Source of the DNA: Paulinella micropora
Lineage: Eukaryota > Cercozoa > Imbricatea > Euglyphida
DNA: 64,000 bases
Reading direction: 5' to 3'
NCBI GenBank assembly: GCA_009731375.1
Contig: BJOX01000067.1
Coordinates: 248,860-312,859 of the forward strand
Made by a program: the position numbers and the translations under genes. Shown piece after piece: positions 45,121 to 56,371 of this stretch (position 1 is the stretch's first letter; every line of letters starts with the position of its first letter). The notes under the pieces were generated by a model. That model worked only from the letters and a program-made list of their open reading frames with translations, was not told the origin of the DNA and made no database searches.

Positions 45121-45938
45121 GGTTGTGATATGTTGCTGTTTTGGGTTTGTGTTGGTGGGGATAGTGCTGTGCGTGCTGCGTGTGCTATATACACTCCCTC
45201 TATCGCTCTCACCACATCTGTCAAGAATTCATCTAGCACTAACTTCCCTTCACTCAATCTCTTTGCCTCACCACTGCTTTCTCTAATGCATGTTGTTGTG
45301 AGTTGTTGAGCGAGCTGTTCTATGTCTTTGAAAGTGATGATGGGTGGCGTGTTGGTGTGTGGTTGGGTTTGAGGTTTTGGACCTGTTTGTGGTGGCGGGG
45401 TTGCTGCTGCGCCTTCCCGCTGCTTCCCTTTGGCCTCCCCGGTCCCTACGGCAACACTAGGCAGTCCGGCAGAAGCCGGACTCCCACTCTTAGCGTGAGT
45501 CTTCCTGATAATGCAGTGTTTTTCAAAATATTTCTTAACATTGCCCTTCCGCGTAAATGTTAGAAATTCCAGGTCAACATCACTATCATCTAAGCATGAT
45601 GCCATTGCCATGTCATGTCTGATCTCATCAGAACATCTAGAGTCATTTTCACTGTCATAGTATGACTCCTCCATCTCTTCCTCTCCTTCTTCCTCACTGC
45701 TCTCTCTTTGCATTGGTGTGTCATCTGTTTGCGTGACATGAGTGGGTGATGCGGTGTGAGGTGTTTGTGTGGTGGAGGTGTGTTTTTGCGGTGATGTCTC
45801 TACACGCCTGCTCCCCCTCACTTCCTTTTTCACTCCCTTTTGCTTATTCTCTCTCTCCCTCTGTGGAGATTGGTTGGTGAATGTGGTAGTGAGGTTATGT
45901 GGTATGACTGTCCCTCTCGCTTTTGCAACCTCACGCAA
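45075..45938 (-). pseudogene. Copia Gag-Pol linker, Ser/Thr/Gln-rich
   Basis: 287 codons, in frame with the zinc-knuckle ORF across the TAG at 46014. Hydrophilic, with acidic runs and a possible helical part (IEQLAQQLTTTCIRE, LDEFLTDVVRAIEGVY). No family recognised. Confidence 0.5.
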
Positions 45939-46013
45939 ACCACTCTCATCAGGGTAGTAAGGGGACTTGGGGGGACGGAGGTCTGGGCTGACAGCTAAGT
46001 CAAGTAGAGGATA

Positions 46014-46814
46014 CTATTTATCCAGTTTCTTTGCATGATAACCGCAAAATAGTCCATATATCAACCTAGAAGCTTGCAGAGCACTTGGAGCCCTTTTATC
46101 TTTCTCAAGAGAGATTTGACAAGGACTGTTCTTTTTGTTCTTGCCATGACACTTAAGGGACCTCGGTCTCTCTTTGCTATAAATCTCAATGGTTGTGAGA
46201 GGTGATTTGGGGACTGTGTTATGACGCTGTGGGGTGTTTGTGGAGGTGTCCCTAGTTAGCTGACTCTGAGAGCGTGAGATTGGTGTGGCGGAGGGACTCC
46301 CTCCGTCACTTCTATTTCTCGACAGGGGACGAACACCTGGCTCAATCTGAGGTTCCCCAGATTCGACATTCGCTCTCTCCCTGCCTCTCTCTTCGCCAGG
46401 GGTTTCCCCAGGGTCGTCTAGGACATCTCCTCCCATGAAAACGAGTAAAGCGTCACTGTCAGTCTCTGTGTCCCCCTCTTCTTCTTCCTCTCTAATGAGG
46501 TTCATGTCTTTGTCTTTGAGAGAATTTTTGTGCTTATTGCTGTGAGGTTTTCCCTTCTTCTTTTTGTTATCGTTCTTGTCTTCACTTGCTTGAGTCTTCT
46601 TACGGGGTTTCTTTGCTGGGCAATACTTCTTGGTATGACCTTTCTCATTGCACTCGTAACAAGTGACTTTGAGCAACCATTCTTCCTTCTTGAATTTTCT
46701 GAACTTGCCCTTACCCCCTTCGTCCTCATCTCCCTTATCACCTGCTAAGAGGTTTGTTTCCCTCTTCTGCCTCGTGGGCTTTTCAGGTCTCTCCTTCCTC
46801 TCTTCCCCTCTCCA
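46014..46814 (-). pseudogene. Copia Gag nucleocapsid with CCHC knuckle
   Basis: LKVTCYECNEKGHTKKYCPA is a C-x2-C-x4-H-x4-C knuckle. The frame is open from just after the TAG at 46815 (WRGEERKERPEKPTRQKRE) and ends with TAG at 46014. Basic flanks bind element RNA in other Copia Gag proteins. Confidence 0.82.
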
Positions 46815-47075
46815 CTAATCCTTTCTCCACAACGCCCATGTGTCTCTTGCGCTGTCAACTAAGTCGTCAAATCGTGGTCTAAGGTTGGCGGGTAGGTTGA
46901 AGTAAAGTGCTTTGAAGTTCTCTCCGTATGCGGGGTGTTTTGCAAGCTTAGCAAGCAGGGATCTTATGAGGTCATCTTCGTCGAATGGGTGAGTTCTGTG
47001 ACTTTCTACCTCTCCCTTCATTGCAACATAATCATTCAACCATGCATCAACATTTTGTCCGGGATTTGGATACAA
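46815..47075 (-). pseudogene. Copia Gag capsid, C-terminal part
   Basis: YPNPGQNVDAWLNDYVAMKG and LLAKLAKHPAYGENFKAL continue the capsid after a frameshift near 47090. A TAG at 46815 separates it from the knuckle ORF in the same frame. Confidence 0.65.
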
Positions 47076-47095
47076 GTTCTCGAAAATTTGCGCTT

Positions 47096-47779
47096 TTATG
47101 TTTTGTTTACCCCGGAGATTGAACCGAACTTGGCCCGCACTGCCTCTATCAGCTCTATCGGTCCTGTGACTGTCTTAGTACGCAAATATCGAACGACAAC
47201 AGGATGAGAAAAAGCAACAGACATAATGAGTTGTAGTGTTCGCATGCGCTCATAATGCTTCTTTTCTTTCTGTACTACTTTCACTCTTAGTGTGTGTGCT
47301 CGTTTCGACTGTCTTCGTTTCTCTTGCTTCATTTTCTTTGTTCTTTTCTCTCTCCAGTTTTTCTTTTGTTTGTCAGTTAGCTTCGCCCAATCCTTGGGTC
47401 TGTCTTCAGAGGGTGATTCGCCTTCGTCTTTCTTCAGCGCTTTGGGTCTCTGTCTACCTGCGTCTGACGAACTGCCTTCATCGTCAGAATCTACATCAGG
47501 GGTATCCTCTGAGTCTGGTTCATCAGGCAACTCCCTATCCTCAATCTCCAGTAGTTTGACTAAGTCGTAAGGATATTTAACCTTTGCCTTTGCTGAGTCA
47601 TCAAATGCCAGCGTGACGCACTCACCATGCCAGGCACTGATGCCCTTTGCATAGTTCACTAGCTTGTAACGGAAGTCGGAATAATTCCGAGTGGTACCAT
47701 CCAACTGCGGGATGTACTCTTGCTTTAAACCCATTGTTTTCTCAGTTCCAAGGCTCATAACCTTTGGGAAGCTACCCAT
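47096..47779 (-). pseudogene. Copia Gag N-terminal part
   Basis: 227 codons from ATG at 47779. QEYIPQLDGTTRNYSDFRYK and ISAWHGECVTLAFDD resemble the Copia Gag start (L.G.NY..W). Acidic and Lys-rich middle, then VVVRYLRTKTVTGPIELIEA. Confidence 0.7.
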
Positions 47780-48645
47780 CGTGGAACCTTTACCGACCCC
47801 TTTCAGAGTCTATCCGGGCTACCTAGCAAGACTATCAAGGCAGTATGGAAACACACTTTAATAACTCGTATAATAAAAGAACTGACGCTTTGACTTCCAC
47901 GTCACAGACTGACTAACTTGGGTATAGGTCTTACGCATTTCTGTTAACATTGGCATTATTGACTGTCCGACCTATTGACAAATCAACTACCTAAGTAACA
48001 GTGAATTAAATTGAAATAGTAATGACTAACGTACTCTACTAAAAAACCAGCACTAATACTCGAAAAACCTTGAATCTAGCCCTTACTCAATTCTACCTCT
48101 AAACCTAATTATTAGTAACACAACAAAACCTACCGAAATTAGTCTTGCAACACGATTTCCGCCTCATAACCTTCGTCGTGAGCATACCGCACAAACCTTG
48201 GCAACTAAGCACACCCCAAAAACCCTTTACCCTTACCTTACCCGTACACTCAAACTCAAACTTAAACTTGCACTTACTTAACCTTTGGCAAAGGGGGGAG
48301 CACGGTCACTCGAGGTCTGGTAAACCCCTGTTATTACTAGTAAATGACTATTCTTGAAAGAAATAACCTTGGCAAAGGGGCGAGCACGGTCATTCGTGGT
48401 CCGGTAAATACCTGTATCAACTACTGAACTGCTACTGAAAATTAATATTTTATTTTATTTCAAACTATTAATATTAATACTTTATTAATATTTTATTTTA
48501 TTTTATATCACTTAATAATATTAATATATATTTTATTTTTTATTTTTTATTAATATTTTTATTATTATTTTTAAAAAAAGAATATTCCGAACTATATAAT
48601 ATTAATTTGCATTGGTTGACGAAATCAGAAGCCTCCTTTTTTCTG
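47780..48645. other. AT-rich leader/LTR candidate; ~88-bp tandem repeat
   Basis: No gene. CTTTGGCAAAGGGG...GAGCACGGTCA near 48281 recurs as CTTGGCAAAGGGGCGAGCACGGTCA... near 48369, 88 bp apart. It lies upstream of Copia gag, so it could belong to the 5' LTR. No second LTR was found. Confidence 0.45.

Positions 48646-48650
<5 letters not shown>
48614..48650. repeat. Inverted head of the 383-bp repeat (copy A)
   Basis: GGTTGACGAAATCAGAAGCC... is the reverse complement of 62559-62594, which directly precedes copy B of the 383-bp repeat. In copy A it lies 420 bp away, across a CTAT array. Confidence 0.8.
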
Positions 48651-48991
<341 letters not shown>

Positions 48992-49070
48992 CTATTAATA
49001 TTTTTTTCAAGTTACGCCGCTTGAAACACTGTTTTACAATAATACTACAGAAATATTATTACTGGCGACA

Positions 49071-49453
49071 CTGTGGGTAAAGTATTAACCCGATGCCCAG
49101 CTAAGCAGTGATGTTTGCACGGAAGGGACTGATACAGGCAATACCAAATCTCCCTAGTACCAGGCGGGGCCAGGGCTCGTTCCATAAGCGCCACTTGCAG
49201 AACGAGCTCCCACCTCCATTACAGAGGACCCAGTAAGCAGATGGAGTTTCGAGACTGTCCGACAGTCTAGTATAAACCGACAGAGCACTGTGGGTTTTAT
49301 TCCGGGCTCAACAAGCGAGAAAGGGCACCCTGAGGGAACAGGATTGTGCTTCCCGTCGCTATTTCGGCATGTGACTTATAGGCGTATGGCTAGGCACACA
49401 TAAGGCACCCCACCACGGGCCCAGCACACCCACACCATCCCCTAATTCTCTGT
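49071..49453. mobile_element. 383-bp interspersed repeat, copy A
   Basis: From CTGTGGGTAAAGTATTAACC to CCCCTAATTCTCTGT, nearly identical to 62603-62985. It is non-coding. GATA follows directly. Probably a non-autonomous element; no Pol III boxes were convincing. Confidence 0.7.
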
Positions 49454-49511
49454 AGATAGATAGATAGATAGATAGATCATAGTAGATAGATAGATAGATA
49501 GATAGATAGAC
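49454..49511. repeat. (GATA)n
   Basis: Short GATA array after repeat copy A. Confidence 0.9.
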
Positions 49512-50750
49512 GTATCTAAATACCGGTATAAATACTTAAAGCAATTTCAAGGCTAATTTAGTTTGGTGTTCGGCTTCAAGTTTTCAGTCAAAACCCAACC
49601 AGGCTGGTGACAGTCATCTGAACTCACGTATGTACACACTTTAAATGGGGTGTATTGTACTCTAAACAGATTCAATTTTATTAATATTTTACCAGACTCA
49701 GTCAGGTTACAGCTTTTTATTAATACATCAATAGTATTGTATTTGCGCACAATCTCGAGGGTTTAATCAAAGGTGCATTCAGTATTTGCTGCACAGCCTT
49801 GAAAACAAGAAAGCAGGCGGAAGGAGGAAATTGAGGCTCAAGCAGCATTTGATGAGGAAAAGAGCAACTGGCCTTGGTTGCTGCTGACAAACTGGGCGAT
49901 AGAAGTAGATCGATCCAGAACGGGCGTTCTATCAGGAAAGGGAGCGTTCAGGACAAGGGACACAGAGGTTGGAAGCTGGACGCTGTAGTAGATTAGAATA
50001 AAACGCCGACCTCTGATTCCACACACATCAGGGTCAGATGCGGTCCGAAGAAGTTTGCGTTCTGAGATTCGGCTTGGTTGGTGGTTCGGGACTCGCATCG
50101 TATGAGGGCACTTGAGGCCACAGCTTTTTGGGAAAGGAGGCAAGGTTCCAGTAATTATGAAGGTGCGCAGAATAGGCGAAGAAAAGCACAGTTAAAAATA
50201 AAAAAAGCGATCAGGATAGTTAGGATGCAGGAATGAGCAGAGACACTTGTATTTGATTCTTTTTGTGTGAACATGCTCTCTCTCGTAGCGTGTGCAAAGC
50301 TAGCTGGGGTACAAGAGCCGCAAACCACACGGGCAGAAGAACAGCAAGGGAGGGAAAGTGAGAATACTTTTTATTCTGCCCGCCACGAAGTTCACAGTGT
50401 GTCAAGGGCGAGCCGGGCCGGTGGCTGGCGCCGTCAAACACGTGAAATTTAGCGAGCCGAGGATGATGCTCCAAAAAACACGTGCAATTTTGGGCCGAAA
50501 ATGATTTTCAGGTCAACCACACTGTGAAGGTGGTTGCCAAAAGGAGGAAGATGGGAAAGGGGAGGTGGGTAATGAAGACGAGGAAGACAAAGGAAAAGGA
50601 GGAGGAGGAAAGGGGGTGGTGGGGATAGGGAAGAGCAAGGGAGGGGACGAGGAGCTATAGGAAATAGGAGAACGAGGTGCGTTTATTGTGTGTGTTTTTT
50701 TTGTTTCTTGTTTTTTGCCTTGTGAGCTTGTCGTCATTTATCTCGTTCCT
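49512..50750. other. No gene seen
   Basis: Unique-looking sequence with AT-rich and GGA-rich parts. ORFs of 60-100 codons have no recognisable feature. It could include 3' exons of the minus-strand host gene, but none could be supported. Confidence 0.4.
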
Positions 50751-50756
50751 ATGCCT

Positions 50757-50862
50757 CTCTCTCTCTCTCTATCTCTCTCTCGTTCTTTGTTCTCCCCACT
50801 TTCTGTCTTCTTGTCTCTTTTTTTTTCTGTCTTTTCTTTCTTTTGTGTCGGTCTGTCTTTTG

Positions 50863-50943
<81 letters not shown>

Positions 50944-51035
50944 CTCTCTCTCTCTCTCAGAGGGAGTGTGTGTGTGTGTGTGTGTCTGTGTCTGTGTTTG
51001 TCTTTGTCTCTGTCTCTGTCTCTCTCTCTGCATGT
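50757..51035. repeat. (TC)n, (TCTG)n and (TG)n array
   Basis: Pyrimidine-rich dinucleotide and tetranucleotide repeats with GTGT at the end. Confidence 0.9.
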
Positions 51036-51340
51036 TATGGGGTTCTCATGGATGTGTCTTTGGCAGAGAACAGCTAACTCGCAGTTGCAGGTTGGCGAAG
51101 GTTCAAGTCAACACGCCGGAAAGGGCGGGAAAATCGGCGTTTCGACCAGTCAGCAGGGCCAATTAGGCAACTGGGGGTGTCAGCGACCGATTGGGGCAAT
51201 AGATGCATCTTTTGGGGCACTAGGAGTCGTTAGCCCTCTTCTGATCGCCGGGGGGCCGAGGGGAAGGGCGAGGTGAGAGAGCAGTGTGGTTCACTGATTC
51301 TGGCCGTAGTAGTACTGCTGCTGCTGGGAATATCTGCGCA
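51036..51340. other. No gene seen
   Basis: About 300 bp between the TC and GAT arrays, GC-richer than its flanks, no supported ORF. Confidence 0.4.
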
Positions 51341-51344
51341 ACAG

Positions 51345-51418
51345 TAATGATGATAGTGATGATGATGATGATGATGATGACGATGATGATGACGACGATG
51401 ATAATGGTGATAATAACC

Positions 51419-51476
<58 letters not shown>

Positions 51477-51515
51477 GTAAGAATAAGAATAATAATAATA
51501 ATAATAATACTATAT
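51345..51515. repeat. (GAT)n and (AAT)n arrays
   Basis: GAT triplets (to about 51405) then AAT triplets. Read on minus they are ATT, the tail type of the SINEs at 22748. Confidence 0.9.
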
Positions 51516-51753
51516 CTGAGGCGTACTGATGCAGCTAATGGCATATCCTCAACGGACATAAGCCTCCAATACCCTTGTTCGAGGTCCTCCACCCCCCCGT
51601 GTCAGTCTCTCGCCTGATGATCGGGGCCACCGATGGAGCTCCTGAGGGCAAGACTGCACTAAGCCGAGGTTATTCCGCAGTCCCAGCAACCTCTTGCAAG
51701 ACGTCACCGACTGTGCAAGTGCATACACCAAGCGCGGTTGCTAGAGCTGCCTC
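51516..51753 (-). repeat. ~235-bp element flanked on both sides by ATT arrays
   Basis: On minus, from GAGGCAGCTCTAGCAACCGC to CCTCAGATATAGTATT, then (ATT)n. Flanking ATT arrays on both ends match the arrangement of the tandem SINEs, though the sequence differs and no clear A/B boxes were found. Confidence 0.4.

Positions 51754-51834
<81 letters not shown>
51754..51834. repeat. (AAT)n array
   Basis: About 80 bp of AAT triplets. Confidence 0.9.
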
Positions 51835-51837
<3 letters not shown>

Positions 51838-51983
51838 GGTGAAGGTACTGGAGGGGCTGGGACGAGCTGCTAGGTTGTAAAGACTCGTCACTATCGCTTA
51901 ACCCTAGAATGTACATGCATACATATCATATAAAAAGGGGGAGGAGGATGGGAGATAGGAACGAATGGAGAAGAGGGAGGAAG

Positions 51984-52032
<49 letters not shown>

Positions 52033-52040
52033 GGGAGAGG
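51984..52040. repeat. (GA)n array
   Basis: Short GA dinucleotide array before the 729-N gap. Confidence 0.85.
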
Positions 52041-52082
52041 ACAGGGTAGAAGGGAATGGATGGACGCAAGGACAAGACAAGA

Positions 52083-52811
52083 NNNNNNNNNNNNNNNNNN
52101 NNNNNNNNNNNNNNNNNNNNNNNNNNNNNNNNNNNNNNNNNNNNNNNNNNNNNNNNNNNNNNNNNNNNNNNNNNNNNNNNNNNNNNNNNNNNNNNNNNNN
52201 NNNNNNNNNNNNNNNNNNNNNNNNNNNNNNNNNNNNNNNNNNNNNNNNNNNNNNNNNNNNNNNNNNNNNNNNNNNNNNNNNNNNNNNNNNNNNNNNNNNN
52301 NNNNNNNNNNNNNNNNNNNNNNNNNNNNNNNNNNNNNNNNNNNNNNNNNNNNNNNNNNNNNNNNNNNNNNNNNNNNNNNNNNNNNNNNNNNNNNNNNNNN
52401 NNNNNNNNNNNNNNNNNNNNNNNNNNNNNNNNNNNNNNNNNNNNNNNNNNNNNNNNNNNNNNNNNNNNNNNNNNNNNNNNNNNNNNNNNNNNNNNNNNNN
52501 NNNNNNNNNNNNNNNNNNNNNNNNNNNNNNNNNNNNNNNNNNNNNNNNNNNNNNNNNNNNNNNNNNNNNNNNNNNNNNNNNNNNNNNNNNNNNNNNNNNN
52601 NNNNNNNNNNNNNNNNNNNNNNNNNNNNNNNNNNNNNNNNNNNNNNNNNNNNNNNNNNNNNNNNNNNNNNNNNNNNNNNNNNNNNNNNNNNNNNNNNNNN
52701 NNNNNNNNNNNNNNNNNNNNNNNNNNNNNNNNNNNNNNNNNNNNNNNNNNNNNNNNNNNNNNNNNNNNNNNNNNNNNNNNNNNNNNNNNNNNNNNNNNNN
52801 NNNNNNNNNNN
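52083..52811. other. Assembly gap (N)
   Basis: 729 N. It probably hides part of an exon of the minus-strand host gene, because coding-like sequence abuts its right edge. Confidence 1.
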
Positions 52812-52872
52812 GGAAGCAGAAGCTGGTATGGAGCCCGTGGCGTACACATCATACGCCATACGAGTCAAAGAT
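52812..52872 (-). pseudogene. Exon-like copy next to gap (YDVYATGS)
   Basis: On minus, GACTCGTATGGC then one extra G, then codons for [14 protein letters not shown] up to the gap. It matches the exon at 53402-53445 for its first 45 nt, but lacks that exon's splice acceptor (preceded by CTATCTTT). Confidence 0.5.
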
Positions 52873-53012
52873 AGATTGACAGATAGACAGGTGGGTAGAT
52901 AGAGGATAAGATAGATAGATAATATAGGTAGGCAGGTAGGTAGGTAGGTAGGTAGGTATAGGTATAGGTAGGTAGGTAGGTAGGTAGGTAGATAGATAGG
53001 TAGGTAGGTAGG

Positions 53013-53043
<31 letters not shown>

Positions 53044-53080
53044 GTAGGTAGGTAGGTAGGTAGGTAGGTAGGCAGAAAGG

Positions 53081-53114
<34 letters not shown>

Positions 53115-53188
53115 CGGATAGATAGATAATATATAGATAGATGGATAGATAGATAGATACTGGATAGATAGATAGATAGATAGGTAGA

Positions 53189-53232
<44 letters not shown>

Positions 53233-53243
53233 TAGACAGACAT

Positions 53244-53284
<41 letters not shown>

Positions 53285-53400
53285 CAGATAGATATAGATA
53301 GGTAGGTAGGTAGGTAGGTAGGTAGATAGATAGATAGATAGATAGATAGATCGATAGATAGATCGATAGATAGATAGATAGATAGATAGATATAGAATTA
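52873..53400. repeat. (GATA)n/(GGTA)n array
   Basis: Mixed GATA, GGTA and GACA tetranucleotides between two related exon-like sequences. Confidence 0.92.
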
Positions 53401-53401
53401 C

Positions 53402-53445
53402 ATGGAGCCGGCACCGTACACATCATAGCCATACGAGTCATATCC
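53402..53445 (-). CDS. Host gene exon 11 candidate (truncated)
   Basis: After acceptor CTATCTAG, codons for [14 protein letters not shown] then Met, in the phase needed to follow the exon at 55280-55345 (both phase 0). The coding-like part stops at a GATA-rich stretch. The Tyr/Gly-rich content fits the rest of the gene. Either this or the copy at 52812 could be the used exon. Confidence 0.45.
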
Positions 53446-53446
53446 C

Positions 53447-53489
<43 letters not shown>

Positions 53490-53674
53490 GTAGATGGATG
53501 GATGGATGGATAGATAGATAGATAGATGGATGGATAGATGGATAGATGGATGGATGGATGGATTAGATAGATAGATAGATAGATAAATAAGATAGATAGA
53601 TAGATAGATATATAGATAGATAGATAGATAGATAGATGGATGGATGGATGGATGGAGGGACGGACGGATGCAAG

Positions 53675-53709
<35 letters not shown>

Positions 53710-53783
53710 GGATAGATAGATGGATGGATGGATAGGATGGATGGATGGATGGATAGATAGATAGGATGGATGGATGGATAGAT
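53446..53783. repeat. (GATA)n/(GGAT)n array
   Basis: GATA and GGAT tetranucleotides up to the LINE 3' end. Confidence 0.92.
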
Positions 53784-54095
53784 GAGATGTCGCAAAGGAA
53801 TGTAGTCCTTGCAAAGGAACGCAGTTTCACATCAAACAATAATTTGTGTACTGTGCATGTGTCCGGGATGGGAATCACGGGTAGACTGTGTTCTGGAAAA
53901 AGAAGAGGAGGAAGGACGTTGAAGAAAAAGGCAATCTAGGAATGGAGAGTGGGAGGATAAGGAAGAAGAGAAAGAAAAGGAAGCCGTTAGTCCAAGTGTT
54001 TTGAGCACCGTAAGCTTGCGCAAGCTACAATGATGACATTGTATGAGGCCTAAACCCCCGCAGGGACCTAGCCCGGGCTATGCAACACTGGACGG
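53784..54095 (-). mobile_element. RLE-LINE 3' UTR, copy A
   Basis: About 310 bp from the ORF stop to GCGACATCTC at the edge of the GATA array. It is shared with 62161-62467, apart from small deletions there. Confidence 0.75.
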
Positions 54096-55208
54096 CTATG
54101 ATGGAATGCAGTCACCAATACGGACTAGAGGAAGATTAGTCCAATTTTTGACTGCACAGGAGCGATAAATCGCAAAAGAGCAACGAGCTACGCAGGAGGA
54201 TAGCTTGAAGCAAAGGGATTTGGATTGGGGATGGGAAAAACCCAAGGCGCGGAAACATCGATGAACAGAGAACGATACCATGCCGCGAGCCCCGCATTCG
54301 ATTGGTCGAAGGTGGCAGGTCCATCCGTTGTCCTCGATTTGAGATTTGAGCTTGTTGTATCGGTTGGTCTTGTAGGCTCGTGCGTCAAGGATGTTTTCCT
54401 CGACCGGGCACGTTAGCTCGATCAGAATACATATCTTGGTAGACAGTGACCAGACAACGATATCGGGGCGGAGGTCAGTGACACAAATGTGGACAGGAAA
54501 GGCTTGCTCAGAACCGGTGTATTGGGTTTGGAGTTGCCAATCGTTTGCAGTGTCAAGCAGGGATGGTCGATGAAATGACTGTCTCTTAGGCTTCTGCTCG
54601 CCCTCTTTCACAAACATAGACTTTGATTCATTTTGGTCTATAGGGGAGCGTTTGTTATGGCTCTCGATGTGTTTTTGAAGGGGAGCTTCAATAGTGCAGA
54701 GCACAGAGTCATGACGCCAGGTATAGCGGCCTTGTTTGAGGGCAACATGGCAACCGGAGAGGATGTGGCATAGATGTGCTTGACCAGAACAGAGGGCACA
54801 CTTGTTGTTGGGAATGATTCCCCACAGACGTCTAAGGTCGGGGGTAATAACCGAGTTTGTGCTTGCGTTGATGACCCAAGAGATTAAACGGGGATTACGG
54901 GTTCCGATGAGGCGAGCCCAGGAGAGGTCGAAGGGGCATGCGTCTTCAAAACGAAGGAAGCACCCTTGCATGGCTTTGTCCATGTCATGCACTGTGGTTG
55001 TCTCAAGTATTGTCTCAGCAGCTAATTCTAAAACCCTGTCTTTGCGGTCTGTGATGGAATGTTCTTTTGGGTAGCGACCATGGCCAAGTCCGAGATGATC
55101 GGATTGGCCTCGATGTTTGAATTCAAAATCAACTTGTGCCTCAAGCTTTTCGAGCACAGGCTCTGGTTTCCAGATAGTTCGAAATGTTTCGTGTTTCGTC
55201 AGGTTCAT
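54096..55208 (-). pseudogene. RLE-type (R2-like) LINE, ORF C-terminus with endonuclease
   Basis: 370 codons. C137-x2-C140-x7-H148-x4-C153 (CALCSGQAHLCHILSGC) with YTWRHDSVL is the CCHC finger that precedes the restriction-like endonuclease of R2-group LINEs. LRPDIVVWS (Pro248, Asp249) and ILIELTCPVEEN (Glu264), with a Lys/Tyr-rich stretch (YKTNRYNKL), form the PD-(D/E)xK core. RT is missing, so the copy is 5'-truncated at a GATA array. The open frame implies recent insertion or a conserved fragment. It lies within an intron of the host gene, same strand. Confidence 0.75.
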
Positions 55209-55224
55209 CGCATAAATGGACGAG

Positions 55225-55275
<51 letters not shown>

Positions 55276-55279
55276 GTAC
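55209..55279. repeat. (GATA)n at LINE 5' truncation point
   Basis: GATA array between the RLE-LINE 5' end and host exon 10. Confidence 0.85.
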
Positions 55280-55345
55280 CAGATGATGGTTGTAGTAGCT
55301 ACCGCCGCCATCTCCCACCGGACCTTGGCTAAACCCGCCCAGAGA
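55280..55345 (-). CDS. Host gene exon 10 (Gly/Tyr/Asn-rich)
   Basis: Sixty-six nt, 22 codons: SLGGFSQGPVGDGGGSYY then NHHL. Acceptor CGTTTAG, donor CTG/GTACCT. Phase 0 at both ends, continuing from exon 9. Four truncated copies of its acceptor and first 35-40 nt lie upstream at 55476-56133. Confidence 0.6.
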
Positions 55346-55348
55346 CTA

Positions 55349-55413
<65 letters not shown>

Positions 55414-55685
55414 TGTAGATATGTAGATAAGTAGGTAGGTAGGTAGGTAGGTAGGTAGGTAGGTAAGTAGATAGACTCCCACTGGACCTTGGCTAAAGCC
55501 GCGAAGAGACTAAACGACACTCTCTCTCTCTCTCTTTCTCTCTCGACAAGCAGAGAGAATAAGAGATAGAAAAGATGGATATACATGGCTAGGTAGGTAG
55601 ATGGGTAGGTAGGTAGGTAGGTAGGTAGGTAGATAGATAGGCCCCCATCTCCCACTGGACCTTGGCTAAATCCGCCAATAGACTA

Positions 55686-55724
<39 letters not shown>

Positions 55725-55731
55725 AGAGAAA

Positions 55732-55768
<37 letters not shown>

Positions 55769-56042
55769 GGAGAGAGAATAAGAGATAGAAAAAGATGGAT
55801 ATAAATGGATAGGTAGGTAGATGGGTAGGTAGATGGGTAGGTAGGTCGGTAGATAGGTAGGTAGGTAGGTAGGTAGGTAGGTAGGTAAGTAGATAGATAG
55901 GCCATCTCCCACTGGACCTTGGCTAAAGCCGCCAAGAGACTAAACAACAAGGAGAGAGAATAAGAGATAGAAAAGATGGATATAAATGGATAGGTAGGTA
56001 GATGGGTAGGTAGGTAGGTAGGCAGGTAGGTAGGTAGGTAAG

Positions 56043-56078
<36 letters not shown>

Positions 56079-56214
56079 CATCTCCCACTGGACCTTGGCT
56101 AAAGCCGCCAAGAGACTAAACGACAAGCAGAGAGAACAAGAGATAGAAAAGATGGATATAAATGGATAGGTAGGTAGATGGGTAGGTAGGTAGGTAGGTA
56201 GGTAGGTAGGTAAG

Positions 56215-56250
<36 letters not shown>

Positions 56251-56284
56251 CAGATAGATAGATAGATGGATGGATAGATGGATG

Positions 56285-56316
<32 letters not shown>

Positions 56317-56371
56317 TATAGATAGACGCACACACACATACACACACACACATACACACACACACACACAC
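55346..56371. repeat. Intron array: four partial copies of exon 10 edge plus GGTA/GATA
   Basis: Units hold, on minus, CGTTTAG (or a variant) + TCTCTTGGCGGCTTTAGCCA + AGGTCCAGTGGGAGAT, then GATA/GGTA. Copies lie at about 55476-55517, 55640-55690, 55901-55950 and 56080-56130. Pyrimidine tracts (CTCTCT) and a TTTATATCCATC segment recur in the spacers. Confidence 0.85.

Noticed and set aside
47780-48645. Definite Copia 5' LTR
   Set aside because: No matching copy was found at the 3' side (40400-41080), and the TG...CA ends could not be fixed.
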